From IMG/VR virus record IMGVR_UViG_3300003324_000667, positions 18,328-38,445 of that record: a stretch of DNA of 20,118 nt. The stretch is one strand, 5' to 3'. The notes beneath the pieces are model-generated. The model searched no databases, was not told the origin of the DNA, and saw only the letters and a list, made by a program, of their open reading frames with translations. Source of the DNA: a virus. Positions 1 to 6,532 of the stretch are shown here, piece by piece. The stretch's first letter is position 1. Each line of letters begins with the position of its first letter. Both the position numbers and the translations under genes were made by a program.

Positions 1-530
1 TTCGCAATGTATTTTTCAATGCGATCCGGATAATAAAGCGTTAAATAGATGTCCTTGCCGACGGTCCATCGTTTCGCCGCTTTTTCGATCTCGCCGGTGT
101 CCGCGTTTTTCCAGACGGCGATGTTCGCGGCCGGCTGCGTGTGGATCCTCGCGACGCCCTGCATGTCCGGCCAGACGATGGCGAACGCGTCGCCGGTCTT
201 GAATGCTTCACGGTGGGCTTTGCCGGAGTTGAGCGGCATGTTGTTTAGCTTCCAGATCGCCCAGGCCTTTTTCTGAATGTCCTCGGTCTCGCTTTGGAAA
301 CCGATCACCTCGAGGCGCGACGCAGGAGCCTTGACCACGGTGCGGCAGAGGTTTTCGCGAAGCTTTTGCAGACGCTTACCGAATTTGTTCTTGAATTTCT
401 CGGACGAAAAATTAAGCCGGTGACGGCCTTCGAAATAATCGTAAAAATCCTTGTACGCTGCCGCTTTGAGGTCGATCCGCTCGACTGCGGCCCGGATATC
501 TTCTTGTGAGGTTGTAACTTGATCTGCCAT
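1..530 (-). CDS. Phage portal protein, SPP1 gp6-like (partial)
   Basis: The N-terminal 176 residues or so of a portal protein; the C-terminal part lies beyond the left edge. Portal proteins form the dodecameric ring at one capsid vertex through which TerL pumps DNA. The reading frame starts at the ATG at 530 (MADQVTTSQEDIRAAVE). It then gives an early Y-x-D-F-Y-D-Y-F-E-G-R-H segment followed by an N-x-C-R-T-V-V stretch and repeated short beta-rich segments such as GDAFAIVWPD. This is the usual start of the SPP1 gp6 portal family. It lies directly downstream of the TerL gene on the same strand, the standard packaging-to-portal order. The leader between the two genes carries the CATAAT motif. 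I recognise the family from sequence pattern, not from a search. Confidence 0.82.
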   Translation of the reverse strand, partial: MADQVTTSQEDIRAAVERIDLKAAAYKDFYDYFEGRHRLNFSSEKFKNKFGKRLQKLRENLCRTVVKAPASRLEVIGFQSETEDIQKKAWAIWKLNNMPLNSGKAHREAFKTGDAFAIVWPDMQGVARIHTQPAANIAVWKNADTGEIEKAAKRWTVGKDIYLTLYYPDRIEKYIA

Positions 531-565
531 TTTCGATGAGGAGACCTGGGAAGGCCCTAAAAGGA

Positions 566-588
566 ATTATGAAGAAATATGGAAAAGC
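566..588 (-). promoter_or_regulatory. CATAAT leader motif, copy 1 (putative promoter)
   Basis: On the minus strand, GCTTTT and CATAAT are arranged so that 17 bases (572-588, beginning with GCTTTT) precede CATAAT, which is followed by TCCTTTT. It lies in the 63-base gap between the TerL stop and the portal start, 35 bases upstream of the portal ATG. Similar sequence with the same internal spacing occurs at 4658-4680 and 2680-2702. CATAAT resembles a -10 element; no good TTGACA-like -35 is visible, so an activator-dependent or phage-specific promoter is inferred. Confidence 0.45.
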
Positions 589-593
589 GTTAA

Positions 594-1802
594 TTAAAAG
601 ATGCTGTAACCCCCGGATTTCATTCTGCCCGAGACGCCCTGCCAGGCCATAGCGAGACTCATAACGCAGTCGTCGTGCATCCCGTCCGGCGCCGAGTATC
701 GAACCAGCCCGGACGGCAGGATCTCGGCTTCGAATGATTTCAATTCACCGATCAGGATGTCGTTTCGCAGTATCTTCAGATCGCCGCGCTCGAAAGCCAG
801 GCTAAGGTCCTCGACGGCGTTAGCCTTTGAGAGATTCGTTGTCGTGAATGACTTTACGCGCAGGCCGTCCTTGCGCAGCATTTCGATATTCGGTTCTCCG
901 ATCGAATTGCTTTCGGCAATGATCGCCGTCGGCCGAAACTTCTCATAAAGAACTTTGAGCCGGTTGCGCTGGATCGTGTAATCGATGCCGTTGTGACGAT
1001 CGATATAAACGAGCTCCTTCGTTTTCTCATCGATGACCGTAAAAACGGAAAAGTCCGTATGCTTCGCCCAGTCCACGCCGATAACGTAGCTGTGGCCGCT
1101 TACGCGTTCATTTTGAGGAGTCGCGATCGCCTGCTGATCTACAAAACGAAAAAACGCTCCGTCTGCGAGAAACTCCGCCAGATATTCCTGCTGGAACACT
1201 CTTTCCGGAAGGCCCAGCCGGGCCGCTTCGATCTCGGCCGGCTTTATATACGGATTTGTGGAAGTCGGCATCTTCCAGGACTTCCATTCCGAATTGAGAG
1301 GGTCCTGGCCGAGCTGGTAGAGATCGTGGAAGTAATTGAGTCCTTTCGGCGTCGAGAGGAAAAAAGCATCGCCGACATAATCGGAAAGAGTCGCGCGGAT
1401 CGATTCCGTCCATGCGATTTTCAGATGTCGGGCTTTCGCCGCCTCGTCGATGATGACGCGTTTATATTTTCGAGATCTGCCGGCATCAGGATCTTCGAGG
1501 GACCAGAAATCTATTACTCCGCCAGTTACGAGCTGAATACGCTTTTCTGAGGCGTTCTTTTCGGCGATGACGGGCCTTAGCAGCCTGATCACTTCCCTCC
1601 ACACCTCGATCAGATATTTGTACGACGGTGCGAACCATCCGACAGGGTAACCTTTGAGCGCCGGCTCGAGCTCGAGACTGGTACCGATCAGCGTCTTGCC
1701 GAAGCGCCGGCCGCAATCGACAACATTAAATCGCTTTGTCTCACGGAGTATTCGCTGTTGGCCGGCGTGAGGTTTAGGAAGGATCAGCCGGATCGTTTGC
1801 AT
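594..1802 (-). CDS. terL: Terminase large subunit (packaging ATPase/nuclease)
   Basis: The motor that cuts concatemeric phage DNA and pumps it into the prohead through the portal. About 402 residues, typical for the family. An adenine-binding-like N-terminus is followed by a Walker A variant CGRRFGKT (about residues 30-37) and a Walker B VIIDEAAK (about 116-123). The nuclease half has VIGVDWAKHTD (first acidic residue about 244), IIAESN (about 293-298) and HDDCVMSLAMA (about 375), matching the RNase H-fold catalytic acids. The ATG at 1802 is chosen because AAGGTG lies 10 bases upstream. A TTG at 1811 would sit almost on top of that site. The start overlaps the end of the small-subunit gene by 29 bases, suggesting translational coupling. 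Confidence 0.93.
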   Translation of the reverse strand: MQTIRLILPKPHAGQQRILRETKRFNVVDCGRRFGKTLIGTSLELEPALKGYPVGWFAPSYKYLIEVWREVIRLLRPVIAEKNASEKRIQLVTGGVIDFWSLEDPDAGRSRKYKRVIIDEAAKARHLKIAWTESIRATLSDYVGDAFFLSTPKGLNYFHDLYQLGQDPLNSEWKSWKMPTSTNPYIKPAEIEAARLGLPERVFQQEYLAEFLADGAFFRFVDQQAIATPQNERVSGHSYVIGVDWAKHTDFSVFTVIDEKTKELVYIDRHNGIDYTIQRNRLKVLYEKFRPTAIIAESNSIGEPNIEMLRKDGLRVKSFTTTNLSKANAVEDLSLAFERGDLKILRNDILIGELKSFEAEILPSGLVRYSAPDGMHDDCVMSLAMAWQGVSGRMKSGGYSIF

Positions 1803-2187
1803 ATTCGACAATCACCTTGAGCGGTTCGCCGTCTTTTCCCTCATGGGCAAGTTTCGTCGGCGCGTAATTGCCCTGGAGTAGATTTATTTCGCGGAGAAGA
1901 TTGCGGATCTCGCGCGAGACCATGATGGACTTGCTTACGCGGAATTTCTCGCGAAGCTCGAAGATCTGGTCCTCGAGTATCGCGATCGATTCCGCACGCG
2001 AATCGGCGACGATCTTGACCTGGTTTCTTTTGAGGAAACCGGCGACGGCCTTCTGACAGGCCTGTATGGATTTCCAGTGACCGAGCTTCGCAATTATTTC
2101 ATCGTACGGGGTTTTCGCCAGACGAAGCCTGACCGCTTTTGTGAGCAGCTCCTGATACTCGATATCTTTGTGCGAGGTCTTACTCAT
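1774..2187 (-). CDS. Putative terminase small subunit
   Basis: A 137-residue protein. Its N-terminal region (residues 10-55) looks like a helix-turn-helix: YQELLTKAVRLRLAKTPYDEI, then a Q-A-C-Q-K-A-V segment. A charged coiled-coil stretch follows (about 65-105), then a tail with GKDGEPLKVIVEY. Small terminase subunits recognise the packaging site through an N-terminal HTH and oligomerise through a central helical region, which fits. The GEPLKVIV tail is common in phage TerS-like proteins. Position supports the call: it is immediately upstream of and overlapping TerL, and its ATG overlaps the stop of the metallopeptidase gene by 8 bases. Assignment is by context and layout; sequence motifs alone are weak. 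Confidence 0.7.
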   Translation of the reverse strand: MSKTSHKDIEYQELLTKAVRLRLAKTPYDEIIAKLGHWKSIQACQKAVAGFLKRNQVKIVADSRAESIAILEDQIFELREKFRVSKSIMVSREIRNLLREINLLQGNYAPTKLAHEGKDGEPLKVIVEYANDPADPS

Positions 2188-2662
2188 TTAGAATGCGGTC
2201 GAGGATCTCCTGCCGCGTCGAATCGTCTTCCTCCCCGCGTTCCAGAGCTTCGTAAAAATGCTCGAGGGCCGGGTGATACGCGCCATGCCGTTCGACGACT
2301 TCGGGGAACTCTTCGACGCTGTGCGGCCGCAGCCGAAGGTTGTCGGTTTCGTCGTTGTAATCGATATGGCAGATCTCGTGATCGAGAATTGCGACGTGTG
2401 CGCGGGCTTCGTGAGTTTCCCAGTTGGGAACGACGATCTGGATCAAAAACCAAGGCTCCTGTTCGCCGGCTGCTCGTGACCAAAGCCAGGCTTTTATACC
2501 CGATATCTTTTCGATCCTTGCGACCGTGTAGGGCGAATCAGGAAAACGTGTCGATCGGTAAACAGCGCGGACAGTCGTGCCTTGCAGAAGCGGATAGAAA
2601 TGCTCGATCAGGCGGTCAATGTATGGCTGGAGATCGTCAGCGGCCCGGAATTCGAGTGCCAT
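2180..2662 (-). CDS. Putative phage metallopeptidase (HExxH)
   Basis: 160 residues with a clear zinc-peptidase motif HEICH at about 95-99, followed closely by IDY and a conserved-looking acidic segment. The N-terminus (FRAADDLQPYIDRLIEHFYPLL) and the QIVVPNWETHEARAHVAILDHE run match the putative phage metallopeptidase-like family often found next to terminase genes. The substrate is unknown; family members are named from the motif alone. It heads a three-gene packaging unit (metallopeptidase, TerS, TerL) and its leader carries a CATAAT motif 17 bases before the ATG. An anti-restriction or host-protein-processing role would be speculation. Confidence 0.75.
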   Translation of the reverse strand: MALEFRAADDLQPYIDRLIEHFYPLLQGTTVRAVYRSTRFPDSPYTVARIEKISGIKAWLWSRAAGEQEPWFLIQIVVPNWETHEARAHVAILDHEICHIDYNDETDNLRLRPHSVEEFPEVVERHGAYHPALEHFYEALERGEEDDSTRQEILDRILNE

Positions 2663-2679
2663 TGGATTTTTTAAGAAAA

Positions 2680-2702
2680 ATTATGCGGAACAAACGCACA
2701 GC
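2680..2702 (-). promoter_or_regulatory. CATAAT leader motif, copy 3 (putative promoter)
   Basis: On the minus strand, 17 bases beginning GCTGTG precede CATAAT, which is followed by TTTTCTT. It starts only 17 bases before the metallopeptidase ATG, so a transcript from it would have a very short leader. This copy matches the other two less well upstream of CATAAT. It lies in the short gap downstream of the holin-like gene. Confidence 0.35.
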
Positions 2703-2733
2703 TTTTCCACAGGTGCAAAACTCGCTAAACCGC

Positions 2734-2916
2734 CTATTTCTTGCGTTTGAAATAAAGCTGCAAAAGCACATCGACGGTTTTCGAAATGACAAAGAACGCG
2801 CACGGCAGAACGATCGACGCGACGATCGTGATATTGCTCGGTTTGTCGATTAGTGCAAGGAACGCCGGCGAGCTCGAGACCGCGGCAATGATGTGAGATT
2901 TGAAATCGTGGAACAT
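2734..2916 (-). CDS. Small membrane protein, holin-like by position
   Basis: 60 residues. The N-terminal half is mildly amphipathic (FKSHIIAAVSSSPAFLALID). A strong hydrophobic segment of about 25 residues (ITIVASIVLPCAFFVISKTV) follows, and the protein ends in a basic tail YFKRKK. One clear transmembrane helix, possibly two. It is the last gene of the lysis cassette, starting 4 bases after the preceding stop. Small size, basic C-terminus and position fit a holin or holin accessory protein, but no family is recognised. The alternative is a generic small phage membrane protein. Confidence 0.6.
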   Translation of the reverse strand: MFHDFKSHIIAAVSSSPAFLALIDKPSNITIVASIVLPCAFFVISKTVDVLLQLYFKRKK

Positions 2917-2920
2917 AAAT

Positions 2921-3364
2921 TTACGGGATGAGGAATTTGAGTGCGATCACGCCGGCGGCGACGATGTAGGCCTTGTATTTGCCCATCTTTTCTTTATGGG
3001 CTTTGTCCTTCCAATGATCGCGGTCAGCCTGGAGCGCGGCGATCGTCTGCTCATTCAGGACGATGACTTTGTGCAGGGCTTCGTTGGCAGCTCGCAAGGA
3101 ATCGATCTCGCGTTTCGCGGAATCATAGGAACGCGTGACGGACTGTGAGTTTTCCTTTTCGGCCGCAATTTCCGTCTCGAGATCTGCGATCCGCTTTTCC
3201 TGCGCGGCTATGAGATCTCGGGCTTTTTCGTTCTGGTCGAGAAGAAAGGAGACCGTCTGATCAGTCGTTACAGTACTCGAAGGCTGTATCTGGGAAATCG
3301 CGCTTGAGGCGCAAACAATTATCAGCGCGAGAACTATTGAGATTTTGAGGATCGGTTTTTTCAT
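2921..3364 (-). CDS. Spanin-like protein: signal segment, coiled coil, C-terminal TM
   Basis: 147 residues from the ATG at 3364 (MKKPILKIS). Basic N-terminus, then a hydrophobic segment (about 5-19) ending VCASSAIS, a signal-peptide-like start; Cys18 is in a poor lipobox context (IIVC). The middle (about 45-120) is a long charged heptad-like helix, including QEKRIADLETEIAAEKE and NEQTIAALQADRDH. It ends in a short hydrophobic C-terminus (YIVAAGVIALKFLIP). Its start lies 104 bases inside the upstream gene in another frame, an arrangement typical of nested spanin pairs. The layout (exported or anchored N-terminus, coiled coil, C-terminal membrane segment) recalls unimolecular spanins, but the lipobox is not convincing. 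A longer frame reaching to 3628 is rejected because it is arginine-rich shadow sequence. Confidence 0.65.
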   Translation of the reverse strand: MKKPILKISIVLALIIVCASSAISQIQPSSTVTTDQTVSFLLDQNEKARDLIAAQEKRIADLETEIAAEKENSQSVTRSYDSAKREIDSLRAANEALHKVIVLNEQTIAALQADRDHWKDKAHKEKMGKYKAYIVAAGVIALKFLIP

Positions 3365-3707
3365 TGTATTTGCGTTTTGCTTCGTCCAAAGCGGTTTTTG
3401 AGGATCGTGAGTTTCGCCGGGCAGTGTCGAGTTTCGGAGCGATCGTCTTTTCGCGGATAGCATCCTCCGTCTTTCGCTCGACGGACGCATCAGCGGCGTT
3501 GGATTCGCTTTGTACGGCCTGATTGACGGCGTTCGCCGCCTGCGTCTGGGTCGATTTGATATCACGATCCGTTCCGGCCTGTTTGAAATAGCCCAAACCG
3601 GCCGCGATCGCCCACAAAACGACGACAACTACGATCAGCGTGATCGCCCATGAGAGACGATCGCCTTTCCAGAGGCTATTTAAAAATCCTTTTATGAAGT
3701 CTTTCAT
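3261..3707 (-). CDS. Membrane-anchored coiled-coil protein, i-spanin (Rz)-like
   Basis: 148 residues. A short amphipathic N-terminus (MKDFIKGFLNSLW) is followed by one strong membrane helix (about 19-41, ITLIVVVVVLWAIAAGLGYF). A long polar helical region rich in A, Q, K, E (about 45-125) follows, then a C-terminal tail with two cysteines (NCLRLKRDFPDTAFEYCND). N-terminal anchor plus periplasmic coiled coil is the layout of inner-membrane spanins, which fuse the membranes at the end of lysis in Gram-negative hosts. The start overlaps the endolysin stop (ATGA). The end overlaps the next gene by 104 bases in a different frame. No specific family is recognised, so the role is inferred from topology and neighbours. 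Confidence 0.65.
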   Translation of the reverse strand: MKDFIKGFLNSLWKGDRLSWAITLIVVVVVLWAIAAGLGYFKQAGTDRDIKSTQTQAANAVNQAVQSESNAADASVERKTEDAIREKTIAPKLDTARRNSRSSKTALDEAKRKYNEKTDPQNLNSSRADNCLRLKRDFPDTAFEYCND

Positions 3708-4621
3708 TGCGTGAATTTTCCTTTGAGTTTGTCGATCAGCTTTGCGATATCGGCTCGGTGCCAGTAAAGCAGCAAACCGACGATCAGGATCAAAACGACG
3801 ACGCCGAGCCAGGCGGCAATGTTGCCGGCCTCGAGAGCTGCGTAAATAAGCCCGATCGGCCTGATAAGGAACGCCCAGGCCTTTTGGCCAGCGGTCCGTG
3901 AAGCATTCGTTATCTGGTCCTTTGAAACGTTCTTGTCGAACGCATCGGCGATAAATGAAGTGTCCGGAATAGCCAGGCTTTCAGCCGAATTATCATTTGA
4001 TTGCAAACCGGTTTGAGGCTGCTCGGTTTCCACGAGAGGGCGTATTTGCGGAGTTTCCTTATTTGTAAGCAAATCGCGAAACACGGCCGCGCGTGCCGTC
4101 ACGTCTCCGGAGTAATCGCGGCCGGTCGTGTAGGTATCAACATCCCTGCCTTTCGAAACGGCGTAATGGGCCCACCGGCCGGCATTGTACGACGCGATCG
4201 TTACGGCCTGGGCTTCGGCACCTTCAACCTTTTTTGCGATGAATGATGTCGAGACGCCGGTCTTTGAGGATTTAACGGAAATGCGCTTACCGCCCGATGT
4301 AAGCACGTCGGCGTATTTCGTCATCAGGACGTCCGCTCCCTTCAAGACGCATTCGCGCGGATCTCGCCACTTGCCGGATCTCACCCATTCGGGATCGAAC
4401 CGTACATCGACCTGCATCAGTCCGTGACCGTGACCGCCGTCGCCGGCCTTGGTGAGCCATTTCGGATCGAGATTGGTCTCGCGCGAGGCGATGGCCATCA
4501 GGTCAGCGGTATCAAAAACGCCGACCGTATGAGCTTTGACCGCCTCGTCGAAAAAGGCGATCCAGCCGTTTGCCTTGGCGCGGTTGAACTCCCTGATCAA
4601 TTCTTTTCTGGTTGCATTCAT
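3704..4621 (-). CDS. Lysozyme-like endolysin with C-terminal membrane anchor
   Basis: 305 residues from the ATG at 4621. The N-terminal two thirds have the lytic transglycosylase/goose-type lysozyme pattern: catalytic Glu in IASRETNLDP (about E48), GDGGHGHGLMQVDVR (about 61-75) and IASYNAGRW. Such enzymes cleave the glycan strands of peptidoglycan. A low-complexity linker (TEQPQTGLQSNDNSAES) leads to a C-terminal region with one strong membrane helix (about 268-288, WLGVVVLILIVGLLLYW) and a basic tail. A membrane anchor at the C-terminus is unusual for an endolysin. ATG 4621 is preferred over an upstream TTG at 4711, because a Rho-independent terminator lies between them. First gene of the lysis cassette, preceded by CATAAT motif copy 2. 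Confidence 0.85.
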   Translation of the reverse strand: MNATRKELIREFNRAKANGWIAFFDEAVKAHTVGVFDTADLMAIASRETNLDPKWLTKAGDGGHGHGLMQVDVRFDPEWVRSGKWRDPRECVLKGADVLMTKYADVLTSGGKRISVKSSKTGVSTSFIAKKVEGAEAQAVTIASYNAGRWAHYAVSKGRDVDTYTTGRDYSGDVTARAAVFRDLLTNKETPQIRPLVETEQPQTGLQSNDNSAESLAIPDTSFIADAFDKNVSKDQITNASRTAGQKAWAFLIRPIGLIYAALEAGNIAAWLGVVVLILIVGLLLYWHRADIAKLIDKLKGKFTQ

Positions 4622-4657
4622 ACGTGAGGAAGCTGCGAGGGGTGCGGCTTGAAAGAA

Positions 4658-4680
4658 ATTATGAAGCAAAACGAAAAAGC
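4658..4680 (-). promoter_or_regulatory. CATAAT leader motif, copy 2 (putative promoter)
   Basis: On the minus strand, GCTTTTT at the start of a 17-base stretch precedes CATAAT, followed by TTCTTTC, 36 bases upstream of the endolysin ATG. Spacing to the gene is nearly identical to copy 1 (35 bases). Its upstream GCTTTTT overlaps the tail of the terminator at 4671-4702, so that part of the resemblance may be incidental. It sits just after the terminator, where a new transcription start would be needed. Confidence 0.45.
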
Positions 4681-4702
4681 GGTTAGTCGCTAAACTAACC
4701 GC
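4671..4702 (-). terminator. Rho-independent terminator
   Basis: Perfect 9-bp stem on the minus strand: GCGGTTAGT (4702-4694) and ACTAACCGC (4687-4679) with a 6-base loop, followed by TTTTTCGTTTT. It lies 32 bases beyond the stop of the winged-helix gene at 4734 and before the endolysin, ending that upstream transcript. Confidence 0.85.
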
Positions 4703-4733
4703 CGTTGCCAAAAACTAAATTGAAAGGATCAAT

Positions 4734-5153
4734 TTACGAAAGTATATCAGAAACAGGCATATTCGCGAGTTCAAATATTTCATTGAAGTGCTTGCCCATT
4801 TCCTGCCACCGGCGACGTCGGCCGACGGTTATCGCTCCTTCGGCTGCGAGCTCGGCCAGGGCCGCTCTTATTTCGCTTTCCGCTATCCCGGTCTCGTCGA
4901 TAAAATCGTCGATCTCGCAAATGTGAAATTCGGCTATCAGCTTGAGGATCTTGCGTTTCGTCGTTTGGCGGTTGTAGCCGAACGCCTTTTCGCGGATCTC
5001 GTCGGCTGCCTTACGCAGCGTCGCTCGATATTTTTGGTTCTCGGGCCGGCGGGAAAGCATCAGGAGGAGATTTTTTAATTGATCTCCGGTGTCAAAAATT
5101 GGAAGTGGCGCAAAGTCAGAGTTCGAGTTAACGGAAGGATTTAATGTAGGCAT
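4734..5153 (-). CDS. Winged-helix-like DNA-binding protein, unknown target
   Basis: 139 residues from the ATG at 5153. The N-terminal third is low complexity (PSVNSNSDFAPLPIFDTGDQ). A helical segment with a basic patch follows (about 40-65). Then comes a winged-helix-like module: KRKILKLIAEFHICEIDDFI, a turn, TGIAESEIRAALAELAAEG and a wing-like AITVGRRRRWQ. Such modules bind DNA, but no family is recognised. It is a single-gene unit: a palindrome lies in its leader and a strong terminator follows. Directly upstream of the lysis/packaging block, it is a reasonable candidate for the late-gene activator acting on the CATAAT leaders. That is inference from position only. A TTG at 5186 is a weaker alternative start. 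Confidence 0.65.
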   Translation of the reverse strand: MPTLNPSVNSNSDFAPLPIFDTGDQLKNLLLMLSRRPENQKYRATLRKAADEIREKAFGYNRQTTKRKILKLIAEFHICEIDDFIDETGIAESEIRAALAELAAEGAITVGRRRRWQEMGKHFNEIFELANMPVSDILS

Positions 5154-5166
5154 TTGTAACCGGATT

Positions 5167-5186
5167 TTGCTGTGTAAATTCAGCAA
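5167..5186. promoter_or_regulatory. Inverted repeat, possible operator of the winged-helix gene
   Basis: Perfect 6-bp inverted repeat TTGCTG/CAGCAA with an 8-base AT-rich spacer, starting 14 bases upstream of the ATG at 5153. Size and place fit a regulator operator, perhaps autoregulatory. The rest of the 158-base gap up to 5311 holds AT-rich runs and no gene that I can support. Confidence 0.4.
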
Positions 5187-5311
5187 GTTTTACAGGCATG
5201 AAACTCATACTGGGAGCCACTTCCTGAATTAATTAAAACAGAAAAAAAAGTAGCGGTGATCGATTGTGTTTTTCTAGGTGAACGGACGGTGAACGACACC
5301 GATTGAAAAGA

Positions 5312-6130
5312 CTATAAACAAGCGTCCGGCATTGCGTCAAGTGAAATCTGAGCGGTGACCGACGGCGATAGCCAAAGAGATTCGGTACGCTTAGATCCGC
5401 TCAACGTAACGGCCTGTTTGTCGGTGCGTTTCCAGCCGCGCGATTCGAAAAGATCCTCATAAATTTTTGACGGATAACCACTGATCACAACAAGACCTTT
5501 CAACCGGTGAACCGCGTCCGCGAATTTTCGGTGATCGTCATCGGTCATCTCATGCGAGTAGCCTTTTTTCACCGTCCGCGTAGAAAAAACGTAGGGCGGA
5601 TCGAGATAAAAAAGCGTGTCTGCAGAGTCCAGGTCTTCCATCAGGCGGAATGCATCGCGGCTTTCGATCTGGACCTTTAGAAAACGTTCCGATGCGTCGA
5701 ACAGGTTTTGCGGCTTTATATCGTTTAGCACCGATCGCCGGCCGTGAGTGTGGCGCCGCCAGTTTCCTTTCGATAAGAGGGCATTGCTTTGATAGCTTTG
5801 CCACAGACGGCAGAACAGCCGCCGGGCACGTTCGAGCGGTTCATCCGTCGGCACCAGGCATGCAGTGAATTCGTCACGGGCCCAGGGCGTGAGTTTTATC
5901 TTCTCGACCAGATCGTCGGGCCGATCGCGCAGAGTTTGAAAGAAATTGACAAGGTCTCCGTTCAGATCGTTGTAGGTTTCGAGCTTCGAAGGCTCTTTTA
6001 CGAGCAAGACGTTTGCAGCTCCTCCGAACGGCTCGACGTAATGCCGGTGCGCGGGAAAGTGCTGGATGATCCATTTGGCGATACGGAATTTGCTCCCGTA
6101 ATACTTCAGAACAGGGTGAGGTACGTTCAT
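5312..6130 (-). CDS. dam: DNA adenine methylase, D12 class (Dam-like)
   Basis: 272 residues. Transfers a methyl group from S-adenosylmethionine to N6 of adenine in a short DNA target. Visible motifs: the N-terminal KYYGSKFRIAKWI, which together with VEPFGGAANVLL (about 32-43) forms the cofactor-binding motif; TYNDLNGDLVNFF (about 52-64); and the catalytic DPPYVFSTR (DPPY at about 177-180). These define the D12 class, whose best-known member methylates GATC. Start at ATG 6130, because homologues begin close to the YYGSK motif; the leader has no clear ribosome binding site. Phages use such enzymes against host restriction or to mark DNA for packaging and replication. It has no paired restriction enzyme here. 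The window is very rich in GATC, which would suit a GATC target, but specificity cannot be read from the sequence. Confidence 0.9.
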   Translation of the reverse strand: MNVPHPVLKYYGSKFRIAKWIIQHFPAHRHYVEPFGGAANVLLVKEPSKLETYNDLNGDLVNFFQTLRDRPDDLVEKIKLTPWARDEFTACLVPTDEPLERARRLFCRLWQSYQSNALLSKGNWRRHTHGRRSVLNDIKPQNLFDASERFLKVQIESRDAFRLMEDLDSADTLFYLDPPYVFSTRTVKKGYSHEMTDDDHRKFADAVHRLKGLVVISGYPSKIYEDLFESRGWKRTDKQAVTLSGSKRTESLWLSPSVTAQISLDAMPDACL

Positions 6131-6244
6131 TTTATTATTTTGTAAGGATTGGATTTTGCGGCGTGAGGGCCGCTGGCATTTGGACCTTAGCAATAAAAAC
6201 GAACGCAAACAATTCCGCTTCAGACAGTGACAAAACCGGCATAC

Positions 6245-6258
6245 TGTCAGATGTGACA
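6245..6258. promoter_or_regulatory. TGTCA/TGACA inverted repeat in divergent control region
   Basis: TGTCA-GATG-TGACA, a perfect 5-bp inverted repeat, with a further TGACA at 6228-6232. It lies in the 180-base region between the divergent methylase and XRE genes, and could be a binding site controlling either. Short enough that chance is possible. Confidence 0.3.
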
Positions 6259-6290
6259 CTGTACGACGTGACGTTATTTGTCCGGCGCGG

Positions 6291-6310
6291 ATTCGCTAGA
6301 TTTAGCGAAT
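6291..6310. promoter_or_regulatory. Operator palindrome abutting the XRE start codon
   Basis: Perfect 8-bp inverted repeat ATTCGCTA-GATT-TAGCGAAT that ends on the base before the ATG of the XRE gene at 6311. It takes the place where a ribosome binding site would be, and none is visible. Best read as the autoregulatory operator of the XRE protein. The mRNA may be leaderless, or the hairpin may affect translation. Confidence 0.6.
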
Positions 6311-6523
6311 ATGATCGTTGTCAACATCAAGGAAGCCGCGAAACGGAAAGGAATAACATCAAGCTACAAACTGCAAAAGGTGACCGGATTCGATATCTCG
6401 ATGGCCGCAAGGCTCTGGCGGGGGCAATGGGTCCAGATCCACCTCCGAACTTTGAATACTCTGTGCAATTCGCTCGAATGCACGCCTAACGATATACTTC
6501 AATTCGTCCAGGATCCCGACTAG
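6311..6523 (+). CDS. Small XRE/Cro-type HTH regulator
   Basis: 70 residues from the ATG at 6311: IKEAAKRKGITSSYKLQKVTG, then a recognition-helix-like MAARLWRGQW, then LRTLNTLCNSLECTPNDILQF. This is the compact Cro/C1-type HTH, a DNA-binding domain with no other domain. The final part (few-residue helix, then TPNDILQF) is characteristic of the family. It is transcribed away from the methylase gene and followed on the same strand by a small acidic protein and Nth. A perfect palindrome sits at its start, so autoregulation is likely. It may repress the divergent methylase gene. An upstream TTG at 6278 would run through the palindrome and is rejected. Confidence 0.82.
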   Translation: MIVVNIKEAAKRKGITSSYKLQKVTGFDISMAARLWRGQWVQIHLRTLNTLCNSLECTPNDILQFVQDPD

Positions 6524-6532
6524 ATCATATTT

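Noticed and set aside
993-1550. 185-codon plus-strand open frame
   Set aside because: Lies entirely antisense to TerL, whose ATPase and nuclease motifs are intact over the same bases.
2077-2853. 258-codon plus-strand open frame
   Set aside because: Antisense to the metallopeptidase and TerS genes, arginine-rich and low in hydrophobic order; the minus frames carry clear motifs and coupled starts.
4622-4711. Longer endolysin starting at TTG 4711
   Set aside because: The extension crosses a strong terminator hairpin and a leader motif, and adds no signal-peptide logic compared with the ATG at 4621.
5312-6259. Full restriction-modification system
   Set aside because: Only the methylase is recognisable. 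VRR-NUC and HNH proteins belong to the replication-side operon on their own pattern, and nothing pairs with the methylase.
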